A stretch of 64,000 bases of DNA from Azolla caroliniana (Eukaryota > Polypodiophyta): contig JBHGNT010000154.1 of the NCBI GenBank assembly GCA_043228905.1, forward strand, positions 1 through 64,000, given 5' to 3'. Position numbers and translations under genes: made by a program. Position 1 is the first letter of the stretch; each line of letters begins with the position of its first letter. The notes beneath the pieces are model-generated. The model saw nothing but the letters and a program-made list of their open reading frames with translations, did no database searches and was not told the origin of the DNA. Of the stretch, positions 49,737 through 63,122 are shown piece by piece.

Positions 49737-49907
49737 AACACAAAAATCCGATATCACACGAGCCAGGTATAAACATTTTAATTTACTCAAGGGCTCCTCT
49801 CAACTCCTTCCTCAAGTTTGCTAATTTCGTCATGTCTCTCGACCTAAGTTTCATAGCCCTCCTCAAGCGTTGTTACCTAGCGTTGTTACCTTCGACTCGC
49901 ATGTTTG
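49737..49907 (+). repeat. 171-bp patchwork monomer 7
   Basis: Mosaic begins at 49852, 1,239 bp (7 x 178 - 7) after copy 6. It is the last before the CTACTAGCTC monomers return at about 51.5 kb. Confidence 0.95.
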
Positions 49908-52900
49908 AACACAAAAATCCGATATCACACGAGCCAGGTATGAACAGTTTAATTTACTCAAGGGCTCCTCTCAACTCCTTCCTCAAGTTTGCTAATTTCG
50001 TCATGTCTCTCGACCTGACTTTCAAAATCTTGATTTTTTAATTCCATATCATAGCTAGCGTTGTTAGCTTCGATTCGCATGTTTGAACACAAAAATCCGA
50101 TATCACACGAGCCAGGTATGAACATTTTAATTTACTCAAGGACTCCTCTCAACTCCTTCCTCAAGTTTGCTAATTTCGTCATGTCTCTCGACCTGAGTTT
50201 CAAAACCTTGATTTTTTAATTCCATATCATAGCTAGCATTGTTAGCTTCGATTCGCATGTTTGAACACAAAAATCCGATATAACACGAGCCAGGTATGAA
50301 CATTTTAATTTACTCAACGACTCCTCTCAACTCCTTCCTCAAGTTTGCTAATTTCGTCATGTCTCTCGACCTGAGTTTCAAAATCTGGATTTTTAAATTC
50401 CATATCATAGCTAGCGTTGTTAGCTTCGATTCGCATGTTTGAACACAAAAATCCGATATCACACGAGCCAGGTATAAACATTTTAATTTACTCAAGGGCT
50501 CCTCTCAACTCCTTCCTCAAGTTTGCTAATTTCGTCATGTCTCTCGACCTGAGTTTCAAAACCTTGATTTTTTAATTCCATATCATAGCTAGCATTGTTA
50601 GCTTCGATTCGCATGTTTGAACACAAAAATCCGATATAACACGAGCCAGGTATGAACATTTTAATTTACTCAAGGACTCCTCTCAACTCCATCCTCAAGT
50701 TTGCTAATTTCGTCATGTCTCTCGACCTGAGTTTCAAAATCTGGATTTTTAAATTCCATATCATAGCTAGCGTTGCTAGCTTCGATTCGCATGTTTGAAC
50801 ACAAAAATCCGATATCACACGAGCCAGGTATAAACAGTTTAATTTACTCAAGGGCTCCTCTCAACTCCCTCCTCAAGTTTGCTATTTTCGTCATGTCTCT
50901 CGACCTGAGTTTCAAAATCTTGATTTTTAAATTCCATATCATAGCTAGCGTTGTTACCTTCGACTCGCATGTTTGAACACAAAAATCCGATATCACACGA
51001 GCCAGGTATGAACATTTTAATTTACTCAAGGACTCCTCTCAACTCCTTCCTCAAGTTTGCTAATTTCGTCATGTCTCTCGACCTGAGTTTCAAAACCTTG
51101 ATTTTTTAATTCCATATCATAGCTAGCATTGTTAGCTTCGATACGCATGTTTGAACACAAAAATCCGATATCACACGAGCCAGGTATGAACATTTTAATT
51201 TACTCAAGGACTCCTCTCAACTCCTTCCTCAAGTTTGCTAATTTCGTCATGTCTCTCGACCTAAGTTTCAAAACCTTGATTTTTTAATTCCATATCATAG
51301 CTAGCATTGTTAGCTTCGATTCGCATGTTTGAACACAAAAATCCGATATCACACGAGCCAGGTATGAACATTTTAATTTACTCAAGGACTCCTCTCAACC
51401 CCTTCCTCAAGTTTGCTAATTTCGTCATGTCTCTCGACCTGAGTTTCAAAATCTGGATTTTTAAATTCCATATCATAGCTAGCGTTGTTAGCTTCGATTC
51501 GCATGTTTGAACACAAAAATTCGATATCACACGAGCGAGGTATAAACATTTTAATTTACCTACTAGCTCTTCTCAACTCCCTCCTCAAATTTGGTAATTT
51601 CGTCAGGTCTCTCGACCTGAGTTTCAAAATCCTGATTTTTTAATTCCATATCATAGCTAGCGTTGTTAGCTTCGATTCGCATGTTTGAACACAAAAATCC
51701 GATATCACACGAGCCAGGTATGAACAGTTTAATTTACTCAAGGGCTCCTCTCAACTCCCTCCTCAAGTTTGCTATTTTCGTCATGTCTCTCGACCTGAGT
51801 TTCAAAATCTTGATTTTTTAATTCCATATCATAGCTAGCGTTGTTAGCTTCGATTCGCATGTTTGAACACAAAAATCCGATATCACACGAGCCAGGTATG
51901 AACATTTTAATTTACTTAAGGGCTCCTCTCAACTCCCTTCTCAAGTTTGCTATTTTCGTCATGTCTCTCGACCTGAGTTTCAAAATCTGGATTTTTAAAT
52001 TCCATATCATAGCTAGCGTTGTTAGCTTCGATTCGCATGTTTGAACACAAAAATCCGATATCACACGAGCCAGGTATGAACATTTTAATTTACTCAAGGG
52101 CTCCTCTCAACTCCTTCCTCAAGTTTGCTAATTTCGTCATGTCTCTCGACTTGAGTTTCAAAACCTTGATTTTTTAATTCCATATCATAGCTAGCATTGT
52201 TAGCTTCGATTCGCATGTTTGAACACAAAAATCCGATATAACACGAGCCAGGTATGAACATTTTAATTTACTCAAGGACTCCTCTCAACTCCTTCCTCAA
52301 GTTTGCTAATTTCGTCATGTCTCTCGACCTGAGTTTCAAAATCTTGATTTTTTAATTCCATATCATAGCTAGCGTTGTTAGCTTCGATTCGCATGTTTGA
52401 ACACAAAAATCCGATATCACACAAGCCAGGTATGAACATTTTAATTTACCTACTAGCTCTTCTCAACTCCCTCCTCAAATTTGGTAATTTCATCAGATCT
52501 CTCGACCTGAGTTTCAATATCCTGATTTTTTAATTCCATATCATAGCTAGCGTTGTTAGCTTCGATTCGCATGTTTAAACACAAAAATCCGATATCACAC
52601 GAGCCAGGTATGAACATTTTAATTTACTCAAGGGCTCGTCTCAACTCCCTCCTCAAGTTTGCTAATTTCGTCATGTCTCTCGACCTGAGTTTCAAAACCC
52701 GTATTTTTTAATTCCATATCATAGCTAGCATTGTTAGCTTCGATCCGCATGTTTGAACACAAAAATCCGATATCACACGAGCCAGGTATGAACATTTTAA
52801 TTTACTCAAGGACTCCTCTCAACTCCTTCCTCAAGTTTGCTAATTTCGTCATGTCTCTCGACCTGAGTTTCAAAATCTTGATTTTTTAATTCCATATCAT

Positions 52901-54891
52901 AGCTAGCGTTGTTAGCTTCGATTCGCATGTTTGAACACAAAAATCCGATATCACACAAGCCAGGTATGAACATTTTAATTTACCTACTAGCTCTTCTCAA
53001 CTCCCTCCTCAAATTTGGTAATTTCGTCAGGTCTCTCGACCTGAGTTTCAATATCCTGATTTTTTAATTCCATATCATAGCTAGCGTTGTTAGCTTCGAT
53101 TCGCATGTTTAAACACAAAAATCCGATATCACACGAGCCAGGTATGAACAGTTTAATTTACTCAAGGGCTCCTCTCAACTCCTTCCTCAAGTTTGCTAAT
53201 TTCGTCATGTCTCTCGACCTGACTTTCAAAATCTTGATTTTTTAATTCCATATCATAGCTAGCGTTGTTAGCTTCGATTCGCATGTTTGAACACAAAAAT
53301 CCGATATCACACGAGCCAGGTATGAACATTTTAATTTACTCAAGGACTCCTCTCAACTCCTTCCTCAAGTTTGCTAATTTCGTCATGTCTCTCGACCTGA
53401 GTTTCAAAACCTTGATTTTTTAATTCCATATCATAGCTAGCATTGTTAGCTTCGATTCGCATGTTTGAACACAAAAATCCGATATAACACGAGCCAGGTA
53501 TGAACATTTTAATTTACTCAAGGACTCCTCTCAACTCCTTCCTCAAGTTTGCTAATTTCGTCATGTCTCTCGACCTGAGTTTCAAAATCTTGATTTTTTA
53601 ATTCCATATCATAGCTAGCGTTGTTAGCTTCGATTCGCATGTTTGAACACAAAAATCCGATATCACACGAGCCAGGTATAAACATTTTAATTTACTCAAG
53701 GGCTCCTCTCAACTCCTTCCTCAAGTTTGCTAATTTCGTCATGTCTCTCGACCTGAGTTTCAAAACCTTGATTTTTTAATTCCATATCATAGCTAGCATT
53801 GTTAGCTTCGATTCGCATGTTTGAACACAAAAATCCGATATAACACGAGCCAGGTATGAACATTTTAATTTACTCAAGGACTCCTCTCAACTCCTTCCTC
53901 AAGTTTGCTAATTTCGTCATGTCTCTCGACCTGAGTTTCAAAATCTGGATTTTTAAATTCCATATCATAGCTAGCGTTGCTAGCTTCGATTCGCATGTTT
54001 GAACACAAAAATCCGATATCACACGAGCCAGGTATAAACATTTTAATTTACTCAAGGGCTCCTCTCAACTCCTTCCTCAAGTTTGCTAATTTCGTCATGT
54101 CTCTCGACCTGAGTTTCAAAACCTTGATTTTTTAATTCCATATCATAGCTAGCATTGTTAGCTTCGATTCGCATGTTTGAACACAAAAATCCGATATAAC
54201 ACGAGCCAGGTATGAACATTTTAATTTACTCAAGGACTCCTCTCAACTCCTTCCTCAAGTTTGCTAATTTCGTCATGTCTCTCGACCTGAGTTTCAAAAT
54301 CTGGATTTTTAAATTCCATATCATAGCTAGCGTTGTTAGCTTCGATTCGCATGTTTGAACACAAAAATCCGATATCACACGAGCCAGGTATAAACAGTTT
54401 AATTTACTCAAGGGCTCCTCTCAACTCCCTCCTCAAGTTTGCTATTTTCGTCATGTCTCTCGACCTGAGTTTCAAAATCTTGATTTTTAAATTCCATATC
54501 ATAGCTAGCGTTGTTACCTTCGACTCGCATGTTTGAACACAAAAATCCGATATCACACGAGCCAGGTATGAACAGTTTAATTTACTCAAGGGCTCCTCTC
54601 AACTCCTTCCTCAAGTTTGCTAATTTCGTCATGTCTCTCGACCTGACTTTCAAAATCTTGATTTTTTAATTCCATATCATAGCTAGCGTTGTTAGCTTCG
54701 ATTCGCATGTTTGAACACAAAAATCCGATATCACACGAGCCAGGTATGAACATTTTAATTTACTCAAGGACTCCTCTCAACTCCTTCCTCAAGTTTGCTA
54801 ATTTCGTCATGTCTCTCGACCTGAGTTTCAAACTCTGGATTTTTAAATTCCATATCATAGCTAGCGTTGTTAGCTTCGATTCGCATTTTTG

Positions 54892-55062
54892 AACACAAAA
54901 ATCCGATATCACACGAGCCAGGTATAAACATTTTAATTTACTCAAGGGCTCCTCTCAACTCCTTCCTCAAGTTTGCTAATTTCGTCATGTCTCTCGACCT
55001 AAGTTTCATAGCCCTCCTCAAGCGTTGTTACCTAGCGTTGTTACCTTCGACTCGCATGTTTG
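54892..55062 (+). repeat. 171-bp patchwork monomer 8
   Basis: Copy of monomer 4, 9,940 bp downstream, with the mosaic starting at 55007. Confidence 0.95.
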
Positions 55063-57020
55063 AACACAAAAATCCGATATCACACGAGCCAGGTATGAAC
55101 AGTTTAATTTACTCAAGGGCTCCTCTCAACTCCTTCCTCAAGTTTGCTAATTTCGTCATGTCTCTCGACCTGACTTTCAAAATCTTGATTTTTTAATTCC
55201 ATATCATAGCTAGCGTTGTTAGCTTCGATTCGCATGTTTGAACACAAAAATCCGATATCACACGAGCCAGGTATGAACATTTTAATTTACTCAAGGACTC
55301 CTCTCAACTCCTTCCTCAAGTTTGCTAATTTCGTCATGTCTCTCGACCTGAGTTTCAAAACCTTGATTTTTTAATTCCATATCATAGCTAGCATTGTTAG
55401 CTTCGATTCGCATGTTTGAACACAAAAATCCGATATAACACGAGCCAGGTATGAACATTTTAATTTACTCAAGGACTCCTCTCAACTCCTTCCTCAAGTT
55501 TGCTAATTTCGTCATGTCTCTCGACCTGAGTTTCAAAATCTGGATTTTTAAATTCCATATCATAGCTAGCGTTCTTAGCTTCGATTCGCATGTTTGAACA
55601 CAAAAATCCGATATCACACGAGCCAGGTATAAACATTTTAATTTACTCAAGGGCTCCTCTCAACTCCTTCCTCAAGTTTGCTAATTTCGTCATGTCTCTC
55701 GACCTGAGTTTCAAAACCTTGATTTTTTAATTCCATATCATAGCTAGCATTGTTAGCTTCGATTCGCATGTTTGAACACAAAAATCCGATATAACACGAG
55801 CCAGGTATGAACAGTTTAATTTACTCAAGGGCTCCTCTCAACTCCTTCCTCAAGTTTGCTAATTTCGTCATGTCTCTCGACCTGACTTTCAAAATCTTGA
55901 TTTTTTAATTCCATATCATAGCTAGCGTTGTTAGCTTCGATTCGCATGTTTGAACACAAAAATCCGATATAACACGAGCCAGGTATAAACAGTTTAATTT
56001 ACTCAAGGGCTCCTCTCAACTCCCTCCTCAAGTTTGCTAATTTCGTCATGTCTCTCGACCTGAGTTTCAAAATCTGGATTTTTAAATTCCATATCATAGC
56101 TAGCGTTGCTAGCTTCGATTCGCATGTTTGAACACAAAAATCCGATATCACACGAGCCAGGTATAAACATTTTAATTTACTCAAGGGCTCCTCTCAACTC
56201 CTTCCTCAAGTTTGCTAATTTCGTCATGTCTCTCGACCTGAGTTTCAAAACCTTGATTTTTTAATTCCATATCATAGCTAGCATTGTTAGCTTCGATTCG
56301 CATGTTTGAACACAAAAATCCGATATAACACGAGCCAGGTATGAACATTTTAATTTACTCAAGGACTCCTCTCAACTCCTTCCTCAAGTTTGCTAATTTC
56401 GTCATGTCTCTCGACCTGAGTTTCAAAATCTGGATTTTTAAATTCCATATCATAGCTAGCGTTGTTAGCTTCGATTCGCATGTTTGAACACAAAAATCCG
56501 ATATCACACGAGCCAGGTATAAACAGTTTAATTTACTCAAGGGCTCCTCTCAACTCCCTCCTCAAGTTTGCTATTTTCGTCATGTCTCTCGACCTGAGTT
56601 TCAAAATCTTGATTTTTAAATTCCATATCATAGCTAGCGTTGTTACCTTCGACTCGCATGTTTGAACACAAAAATCCGATATCACACGAGCCAGGTATGA
56701 ACAGTTTAATTTACTCAAGGGCTCCTCTCAACTCCTTCCTCAAGTTTGCTAATTTCGTCATGTCTCTCGACCTGACTTTCAAAATCTTGATTTTTTAATT
56801 CCATATCATAGCTAGCGTTGTTAGCTTCGATTCGCATGTTTGAACACAAAAATCCGATATCACACGAGCCAGGTATGAACATTTTAATTTACTCAAGGAC
56901 TCCTCTCAACTCCTTCCTCAAGTTTGCTAATTTCGTCATGTCTCTCGACCTGAGTTTCAAACTCTGGATTTTTAAATTCCATATCATAGCTAGCGTTGTT
57001 AGCTTCGATTCGCATGTTTG

Positions 57021-57191
57021 AACACAAAAATCCGATATCACACGAGCCAGGTATAAACATTTTAATTTACTCAAGGGCTCCTCTCAACTCCTTCCTCAAG
57101 TTTGCTAATTTCGTCATGTCTCTCGACCTAAGTTTCATAGCCCTCCTCAAGCGTTGTTACCTAGCGTTGTTACCTTCGACTCGCATGTTTG
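57021..57191 (+). repeat. 171-bp patchwork monomer 9
   Basis: Copy of monomer 5, 9,940 bp downstream, with the mosaic starting at 57136. Confidence 0.95.
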
Positions 57192-58437
57192 AACACAAAA
57201 ATCCGATATCACACGAGCCAGGTATGAACAGTTTAATTTACTCAAGGGCTCCTCTCAACTCCTTCCTCAAGTTTGCTAATTTCTTCATGTCTCTCGACCT
57301 GACTTTCAAAATCTTGATTTTTTAATTCCATATCATAGCTAGCGTTGTTAGCTTCGATTCGCATGTTTGAACACAAAAATCCGATATCACACGAGCCAGG
57401 TATGAACATTTTAATTTACTCAAGGACTCCTCTCAACTCCTTCCTCAAGTTTGCTAATTTCGTCATGTCTCTCGACCTGAGTTTCAAAACCTTGATTTTT
57501 TAATTCCATATCATAGCTAGCATTGTTAGCTTCGATTCGCATGTTTGAACACAAAAATCCGATATAACACGAGCCAGGTATGAACATTTTAATTTACTCA
57601 AGGACTCCTCTCAACTCCTTCCTCAAGTTTGCTAATTTCGTCATGTCTCTCGACCTGAGTTTCAAAATCTGGATTTTTAAATTCCATATCATAGCTAGCG
57701 TTCTTAGCTTCGATTCGCATGTTTGAACACAAAAATCCGATATCACACGAGCCAGGTATAAACATTTTAATTTACTCAAGGGCTCCTCTCAACTCCTTCC
57801 TCAAGTTTGCTAATTTCGTCATGTCTCTCGACCTGAGTTTCAAAACCTTGATTTTTTAATTCCATATCATAGCTAGCATTGTTAGCTTCGATTCGCATGT
57901 TTGAACACAAAAATCCGATATAACACGAGCCAGGTATAAACAGTTTAATTTACTCAAGGGCTCCTCTCAACTCCCTCCTCAAGTTTGCTATTTTCGTCAT
58001 GTCTCTCGACCTGAGTTTCAAAATCTTGATTTTTAAATTCCATATCATAGCTAGCGTTGTTACCTTCGACTCGCATGTTTGAACACAAAAATCCGATATC
58101 ACACGAGCCAGGTATGAACAGTTTAATTTACTCAAGGGCTCCTCTCAACTCCTTCCTCAAGTTTGCTAATTTCGTCATGTCTCTCGACCTGACTTTCAAA
58201 ATCTTGATTTTTTAATTCCATATCATAGCTAGCGTTGTTAGCTTCGATTCGCATGTTTGAACACAAAAATCCGATATCACACGAGCCAGGTATGAACATT
58301 TTAATTTACTCAAGGACTCCTCTCAACTCCTTCCTCAAGTTTGCTAATTTCGTCATGTCTCTCGACCTGAGTTTCAAACTCTGGATTTTTAAATTCCATA
58401 TCATAGCTAGCGTTGTTAGCTTCGATTCGCATGTTTG

Positions 58438-58608
58438 AACACAAAAATCCGATATCACACGAGCCAGGTATAAACATTTTAATTTACTCAAGGGCTCCTC
58501 TCAACTCCTTCCTCAAGTTTGCTAATTTCGTCATGTCTCTCGACCTAAGTTTCATAGCCCTCCTCAAGCGTTGTTACCTAGCGTTGTTACCTTCGACTCG
58601 CATGTTTG
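58438..58608 (+). repeat. 171-bp patchwork monomer 10
   Basis: Copy of monomer 6, 9,940 bp downstream, with the mosaic starting at 58553. Confidence 0.95.
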
Positions 58609-59676
58609 AACACAAAAATCCGATATCACACGAGCCAGGTATGAACAGTTTAATTTACTCAAGGGCTCCTCTCAACTCCTTCCTCAAGTTTGCTAATTTC
58701 GTCATGTCTCTCGACCTGACTTTCAAAATCTTGATTTTTTAATTCCATATCATAGCTAGCGTTGTTAGCTTCGATTCGCATGTTTGAACACAAAAATCCG
58801 GTATCACACGAGCCAGGTATGAACATTTTAATTTACTCAAGGACTCCTCTCAACTCCTTCCTCAAGTTTGCTAATTTCGTCATGTCTCTCGACCTGAGTT
58901 TCAAAACCTTGATTTTTTAATTCCATATCATAGCTAGCATTGTTAGCTTCGATTCGCATGTTTGAACACAAAAATCCGATATAACACGAGCCAGGTATGA
59001 ACATTTTAATTTACTCAAGGACTCCTCTCAACTCCTTCCTCAAGTTTGCTAATTTCGTCATGTCTCTCGACCTGAGTTTCAAAATCTGGATTTTTAAATT
59101 CCATATCATAGCTAGCGTTGTTAGCTTCGATTCGCATGTTTGAACACAAAAATCCGATATCACACGAGCCAGGTATAAACATTTTAATTTACTCAAGGGC
59201 TCCTCTCAACTCCTTCCTCAAGTTTGCTAATTTCGTCATGTCTCTCGACCTGAGTTTCAAAACCTTGATTTTTTAATTCCATATCATAGCTAGCATTGTT
59301 AGCTTCGATTCGCATGTTTGAACACAAAAATCCGATATAACACGAGCCAGGTATGAACATTTTAATTTACTCAAGGACTCCTCTCAACTCCTTCCTCAAG
59401 TTTGCTAATTTCGTCATGTCTCTCGACCTGAGTTTCAAAATCTGGATTTTTAAATTCCATATCATAGCTAGCGTTGCTAGCTTCGATTCGCATGTTTGAA
59501 CACAAAAATCCGATATCACACGAGCCAGGTATGAACATTTTAATTTACTCAAGGACTCCTCTCAACTCCTTCCTCAAGTTTGCTAATTTCGTCATGTCTC
59601 TCGACCTGAGTTTCAAACTCTGGATTTTTAAATTCCATATCATAGCTAGCGTTGTTAGCTTCGATTCGCATGTTTG

Positions 59677-59847
59677 AACACAAAAATCCGATATCACACG
59701 AGCCAGGTATAAACATTTTAATTTACTCAAGGGCTCCTCTCAACTCCTTCCTCAAGTTTGCTAATTTCGTCATGTCTCTCGACCTAAGTTTCATAGCCCT
59801 CCTCAAGCGTTGTTACCTAGCGTTGTTACCTTCGACTCGCATGTTTG
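59677..59847 (+). repeat. 171-bp patchwork monomer 11
   Basis: Copy of monomer 7, 9,940 bp downstream, with the mosaic starting at 59792. It is the last in the window. Confidence 0.95.
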
Positions 59848-62800
59848 AACACAAAAATCCGATATCACACGAGCCAGGTATGAACAGTTTAATTTACTCA
59901 AGGGCTCCTCTCAACTCCTTCCTCAAGTTTGCTAATTTCGTCATGTCTCTCGACCTGACTTTCAAAATCTTGATTTTTTAATTCCATATCATAGCTAGCG
60001 TTGTTAGCTTCGATTCGCATGTTTGAACACAAAAATCCGATATCACACGAGCCAGGTATGAACATTTTAATTTACTCAAGGACTCCTCTCAACTCCTTCC
60101 TCAAGTTTGCTAATTTCGTCATGTCTCTCGACCTGAGTTTCAAAACCTTGATTTTTTAATTCCATATCATAGCTAGCATTGTTAGCTTCGATTCGCATGT
60201 TTGAACACAAAAATCCGATATAACACGAGCCAGGTATGAACATTTTAATTTACTCAACGACTCCTCTCAACTCCTTCCTCAAGTTTGCTAATTTCGTCAT
60301 GTCTCTCGACCTGAGTTTCAAAATCTGGATTTTTAAATTCCATATCATAGCTAGCGTTGTTAGCTTCGATTCGCATGTTTGAACACAAAAATCCGATATC
60401 ACACGAGCCAGGTATAAACATTTTAATTTACTCAAGGGCTCCTCTCAACTCCTTCCTCAAGTTTGCTAATTTCGTCATGTCTCTCGACCTGAGTTTCAAA
60501 ACCTTGATTTTTTAATTCCATATCATAGCTAGCATTGTTAGCTTCGATTCGCATGTTTGAACACAAAAATCCGATATAACACGAGCCAGGTATGAACATT
60601 TTAATTTACTCAAGGACTCCTCTCAACTCCATCCTCAAGTTTGCTAATTTCGTCATGTCTCTCGACCTGAGTTTCAAAATCTGGATTTTTAAATTCCATA
60701 TCATAGCTAGCGTTGCTAGCTTCGATTCGCATGTTTGAACACAAAAATCCGATATCACACGAGCCAGGTATAAACAGTTTAATTTACTCAAGGGCTCCTC
60801 TCAACTCCCTCCTCAAGTTTGCTATTTTCGTCATGTCTCTCGACCTGAGTTTCAAAATCTTGATTTTTAAATTCCATATCATAGCTAGCGTTGTTACCTT
60901 CGACTCGCATGTTTGAACACAAAAATCCGATATCACACGAGCCAGGTATGAACATTTTAATTTACTCAAGGACTCCTCTCAACTCCTTCCTCAAGTTTGC
61001 TAATTTCGTCATGTCTCTCGACCTGAGTTTCAAAACCTTGATTTTTTAATTCCATATCATAGCTAGCATTGTTAGCTTCGATACGCATGTTTGAACACAA
61101 AAATCCGATATCACACGAGCCAGGTATGAACATTTTAATTTACTCAAGGACTCCTCTCAACTCCTTCCTCAAGTTTGCTAATTTCGTCATGTCTCTCGAC
61201 CTAAGTTTCAAAACCTTGATTTTTTAATTCCATATCATAGCTAGCATTGTTAGCTTCGATTCGCATGTTTGAACACAAAAATCCGATATCACACGAGCCA
61301 GGTATGAACATTTTAATTTACTCAAGGACTCCTCTCAACCCCTTCCTCAAGTTTGCTAATTTCGTCATGTCTCTCGACCTGAGTTTCAAAATCTGGATTT
61401 TTAAATTCCATATCATAGCTAGCGTTGTTAGCTTCGATTCGCATGTTTGAACACAAAAATTCGATATCACACGAGCGAGGTATAAACATTTTAATTTACC
61501 TACTAGCTCTTCTCAACTCCCTCCTCAAATTTGGTAATTTCGTCAGGTCTCTCGACCTGAGTTTCAAAATCCTGATTTTTTAATTCCATATCATAGCTAG
61601 CGTTGTTAGCTTCGATTCGCATGTTTGAACACAAAAATCCGATATCACACGAGCCAGGTATGAACAGTTTAATTTACTCAAGGGCTCCTCTCAACTCCCT
61701 CCTCAAGTTTGCTATTTTCGTCATGTCTCTCGACCTGAGTTTCAAAATCTTGATTTTTTAATTCCATATCATAGCTAGCGTTGTTAGCTTCGATTCGCAT
61801 GTTTGAACACAAAAATCCGATATCACACGAGCCAGGTATGAACATTTTAATTTACTTAAGGGCTCCTCTCAACTCCCTTCTCAAGTTTGCTATTTTCGTC
61901 ATGTCTCTCGACCTGAGTTTCAAAATCTGGATTTTTAAATTCCATATCATAGCTAGCGTTGTTAGCTTCGATTCGCATGTTTGAACACAAAAATCCGATA
62001 TCACACGAGCCAGGTATGAACATTTTAATTTACTCAAGGGCTCCTCTCAACTCCTTCCTCAAGTTTGCTAATTTCGTCATGTCTCTCGACTTGAGTTTCA
62101 AAACCTTGATTTTTTAATTCCATATCATAGCTAGCATTGTTAGCTTCGATTCGCATGTTTGAACACAAAAATCCGATATAACACGAGCCAGGTATGAACA
62201 TTTTAATTTACTCAAGGACTCCTCTCAACTCCTTCCTCAAGTTTGCTAATTTCGTCATGTCTCTCGACCTGAGTTTCAAAATCTTGATTTTTTAATTCCA
62301 TATCATAGCTAGCGTTGTTAGCTTCGATTCGCATGTTTGAACACAAAAATCCGATATCACACAAGCCAGGTATGAACATTTTAATTTACCTACTAGCTCT
62401 TCTCAACTCCCTCCTCAAATTTGGTAATTTCATCAGATCTCTCGACCTGAGTTTCAATATCCTGATTTTTTAATTCCATATCATAGCTAGCGTTGTTAGC
62501 TTCGATTCGCATGTTTAAACACAAAAATCCGATATCACACGAGCCAGGTATGAACATTTTAATTTACTCAAGGGCTCGTCTCAACTCCCTCCTCAAGTTT
62601 GCTAATTTCGTCATGTCTCTCGACCTGAGTTTCAAAACCCGTATTTTTTAATTCCATATCATAGCTAGCATTGTTAGCTTCGATCCGCATGTTTGAACAC
62701 AAAAATCCGATATCACACGAGCCAGGTATGAACATTTTAATTTACTCAAGGACTCCTCTCAACTCCTTCCTCAAGTTTGCTAATTTCGTCATGTCTCTCG

Positions 62801-63122
62801 ACCTGAGTTTCAAAATCTTGATTTTTTAATTCCATATCATAGCTAGCGTTGTTAGCTTCGATTCGCATGTTTGAACACAAAAATCCGATATCACACAAGC
62901 CAGGTATGAACATTTTAATTTACCTACTAGCTCTTCTCAACTCCCTCCTCAAATTTGGTAATTTCGTCAGGTCTCTCGACCTGAGTTTCAATATCCTGAT
63001 TTTTTAATTCCATATCATAGCTAGCGTTGTTAGCTTCGATTCGCATGTTTAAACACAAAAATCCGATATCACACGAGCCAGGTATGAACAGTTTAATTTA
63101 CTCAAGGGCTCCTCTCAACTCC

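Larger units (their letters stand above)
43172..53111 (+). repeat. 9,940-bp tandem duplication, copy 1
   Basis: Fifty-six monomers, four of them 171 bp (56 x 178 - 28 = 9,940). More than 40 landmarks between 43930 and 52956 recur exactly 9,940 bp downstream, including private changes such as TCCGGTATC near 48857, TCAACGACTCC near 50315, CTCCATCCTC near 50688, AAAACCCGTATT near 52696 and CATCAGATCTC near 52491. I found no difference at the positions compared, although I did not check every base. The left edge is the G/A difference at 43171 and 53111. The final 1.6 kb (51.5-53.1 kb) again holds CTACTAGCTC monomers, with TTCAATATCC and GTTTAAACAC alleles. Confidence 0.93.
53112..63051 (+). repeat. 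9,940-bp tandem duplication, copy 2
   Basis: Second copy, directly adjoining the first. It shares all landmarks checked, and matching continues about 71 bp beyond its nominal end, to 63122, because the next monomer is similar. At 63123 it diverges (CCCTCCTC against CCTTCCTC at 53183). Such similarity over 10 kb means either a very recent duplication or an assembly duplication; read depth would separate these. Confidence 0.93.
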
